DNA from: Virgibacillus sp. SK37
GTDB lineage: Bacteria; Bacillota; Bacilli; Bacillales; Amphibacillaceae
NCBI RefSeq assembly: GCF_000725285.1
Contig: NZ_CP007161.1
Span: 915,911 to 979,910 of the forward strand
DNA length: 64,000 nucleotides
Direction of reading: 5' to 3'
Within the stretch, counting starts at the first letter, position 1. Each line of letters starts with the position of its first letter. Positions 62,995 through 64,000 of this stretch are shown in pieces. A program made the translations under genes and the position numbers. The notes under the pieces were generated by a model. It had not been told where the DNA came from and made no database searches. It was given only the letters and a program-made list of their open reading frames with translations.

Positions 62995-63630
62995 ATGGTT
63001 CGTGTTATTGTAGTTGATGATCATGAAATCGTTCGCAAGGGTATTATTGCATATTTAAATACGGATGAAGAAATTGAAGTGATTGGTCAGGCGGCAAGTG
63101 GTAATGATGGAGCGGCATTAATTTTGGAGAAAAAGCCAGATGTGGTGCTTATGGATCTAATGATGGAGAATGGGTCAGGAATTGACGCTACTGCGCAAGT
63201 TATGGAGCAATTTCCAGCGTGTAAGATTATAATTTTAACAAGCTACTATGATGATGAGCAACTATTCCCAGCACTTGAAGCAGGAGCATTTAGCTACATA
63301 TTAAAAACATCTTCAGCAACTGAAATTGCGGATGCGATAAAAAAAGCAGCTCGTGGAGAAAACGTGATCGAACCTAAAGTAGCAGGGAAAGTGATGACAA
63401 GATTTCGCCGCGAAGAAAAGAAGTTGCATGAGGACCTCACAGACAGGGAATTGGAAGTCTTATTATGTATAGGGAATGGGATGACAAATCAAGAGATTAG
63501 TGAGAAGCTTTACATCGGAATTAAAACAGTGAAAACGCACGTGAGTAATATTCTATCAAAATTGGCTGTCAATGATCGAACTCAAGCTGCGGTGTATGTA
63601 CATAAAAATAAGTTGTTTCGGGATAGCTGA
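62995..63630 (+). CDS. liaR: Response regulator LiaR
   Basis: A 211-residue NarL-type regulator: receiver domain with D8/D9, phosphorylated D54 (VVLMDLMM) and T/Y-K switch region, then a LuxR-type HTH (about 145-205, LTDRELEVLLCIGNGMTNQEISEKLYIGIKTVKTHV). Partner of LiaS. No liaIH target genes are in the window. AGGGGGAAG precedes the ATG. Confidence 0.94.
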   Translation: MVRVIVVDDHEIVRKGIIAYLNTDEEIEVIGQAASGNDGAALILEKKPDVVLMDLMMENGSGIDATAQVMEQFPACKIIILTSYYDDEQLFPALEAGAFSYILKTSSATEIADAIKKAARGENVIEPKVAGKVMTRFRREEKKLHEDLTDRELEVLLCIGNGMTNQEISEKLYIGIKTVKTHVSNILSKLAVNDRTQAAVYVHKNKLFRDS

Positions 63631-63669
63631 TATTTATATAGCTCAAAAAACACTACATATATAATGAAT

Positions 63670-63711
63670 CTAAAAAAACATGGTCCATCTATTAGATGAC
63701 CATGTTTTTTA
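63670..63711 (+). terminator. Intrinsic terminator of liaFSR
   Basis: CTAAAAAAACATGGTC / (G)ACCATGTTTTTTAG stem with inner CATCT/AGATG, T6. Confidence 0.85.
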
Positions 63712-63721
63712 GGCTCTACTT

Positions 63722-64000
63722 CAAATGTTTGGGTACACACGTATTTTTGTTCATTCGTAGTTGGAAGAAACTGCGACGTAACTAAGAATATAGAGACTGC
63801 GTAAATCACCGCTACGGGGAAATATTCCGCTTTCCGCGGGCGGCTGATGAGCCTCCTCACGCTACGCGTTCGGGGGTCTCATCGAGGCCTCTCCTCCCGC
63901 AGGACAAGGAAAGCTTCGTCAGCAAGGCATCGCACGAAGAAAATGTGTATTTTCATTTTCGAGGAGTCTCCATATTTCCCCTTCGCTACTAATTATTATT
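63722..64000. repeat. Dispersed non-coding repeat, copy 4 (cut by window edge)
   Basis: Starts with the outer edge CAAATGTTTGGGTA, then GAAACTGCGACGTAACTAAG, AATCACCGCTACGGGG and TTTCCGCGGGCGGC, in the orientation opposite to copies 1 and 3. After CCCGCAG there is an extra piece of about 60 bases (63902-63962, ACAAGGAAAGCTTCGTCAGC..) that the other copies lack, before GAGTCTCCATATTTCCCC resumes. Confidence 0.8.

Noticed and set aside
1-64000. CRISPR array, prophage, toxin-antitoxin or classical defence island
   Set aside because: No regularly spaced direct repeats with unique spacers, no phage structural genes, no recognisable toxin/antitoxin or nuclease-helicase clusters; YhaO/YhaN is a housekeeping SbcCD-like pair.

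Overview
The window looks like a chromosomal segment of a low-GC, endospore-forming member of the Bacillaceae, of the Oceanobacillus/Virgibacillus/Lentibacillus type. Evidence for spore formation is a GerA-family germinant receptor subunit, an alpha/beta-type SASP, YhcN- and YjcZ-like spore proteins and YhaL. Much of the second half follows the gene order of the Bacillus subtilis yhe-yha-ecs region: yheA, yhaR, yhzD, yhaQP, yhaON, yhaM, yhaL, prsA, yhaJ, yhaI, yhaH, trpP, hit, ecsAB, yhaA. Lineage-specific cassettes are inserted into this order. I saw no rRNA, tRNA, CRISPR array, transposase or prophage.

0-8.3 kb: a truncated gerA-type gene, a beta-carbonic anhydrase, a zinc-ribbon protein, and a drug-efflux operon (bmrC-bmrD) headed by a short leader ORF and a terminator/antiterminator leader, then a membrane-anchored trypsin-like protease and a PRC-barrel protein. 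8.3-12.2 kb: a large non-coding repeat, the sigI-rsgI stress module, yhdB and a spore lipoprotein. 12.3-15.6 kb: a sulfur-recycling operon in which a YrrT-type methyltransferase reads in frame into LuxS, followed by mccA and mccB (S-adenosylhomocysteine-derived homocysteine to cysteine). 15.8-22.3 kb: M20 dipeptidase, YueD-type reductase, YjcZ micro-protein, an ABC exporter pair, methionine aminopeptidase and a BtuF-like protein. 22.4-28.6 kb: an NhaC-family antiporter under a T-box leader with a tyrosine specifier, azlCD, a CDF cation exporter, an IDEAL protein and an MFS transporter. 28.6-34.4 kb: phospholipase C-like protein, fumC, SASP, msmX with a cre box, a PucR-type regulator and yheA.

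34.5-48.2 kb: the yha block (enoyl-CoA hydratase, NatAB-like exporter, the YhaO/YhaN nuclease pair, a GbsR-type regulator, YhaM exoribonuclease, YhaL, PrsA foldase, YhaJ, YhaI). 47.7-52.7 kb: an osmoprotection cassette with a divergent GbsR-type repressor, a perfect palindromic operator candidate, opuAA-opuAB and two adjacent glycine-betaine binding lipoproteins whose two lobes are in opposite (circularly permuted) order. 52.7-58.3 kb: yhaH, trpP (with a five-nucleotide-periodic NAG array typical of a TRAP site over its ribosome binding site), hit, ecsAB and an M20 amidohydrolase. 58.6-64 kb: ferritin-like protein, PAP2 phosphatase, an MFS transporter directly upstream of liaF-liaS-liaR, and another repeat copy at the edge.

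The most interesting signals are regulatory or architectural: the bmr attenuator with three mutually exclusive pairings; the yrrT-luxS read-through at an A7 tract; the tyrosine T-box of nhaC with a hairpin repeat between leader and gene; the circularly permuted OpuAC pair; the GbsR palindrome; the TRAP-like array on trpP; and a family of ~500-bp non-coding repeats including one internally deleted copy. Everything here is read by eye; family assignments rest on motif and sequence recall, not on searches.
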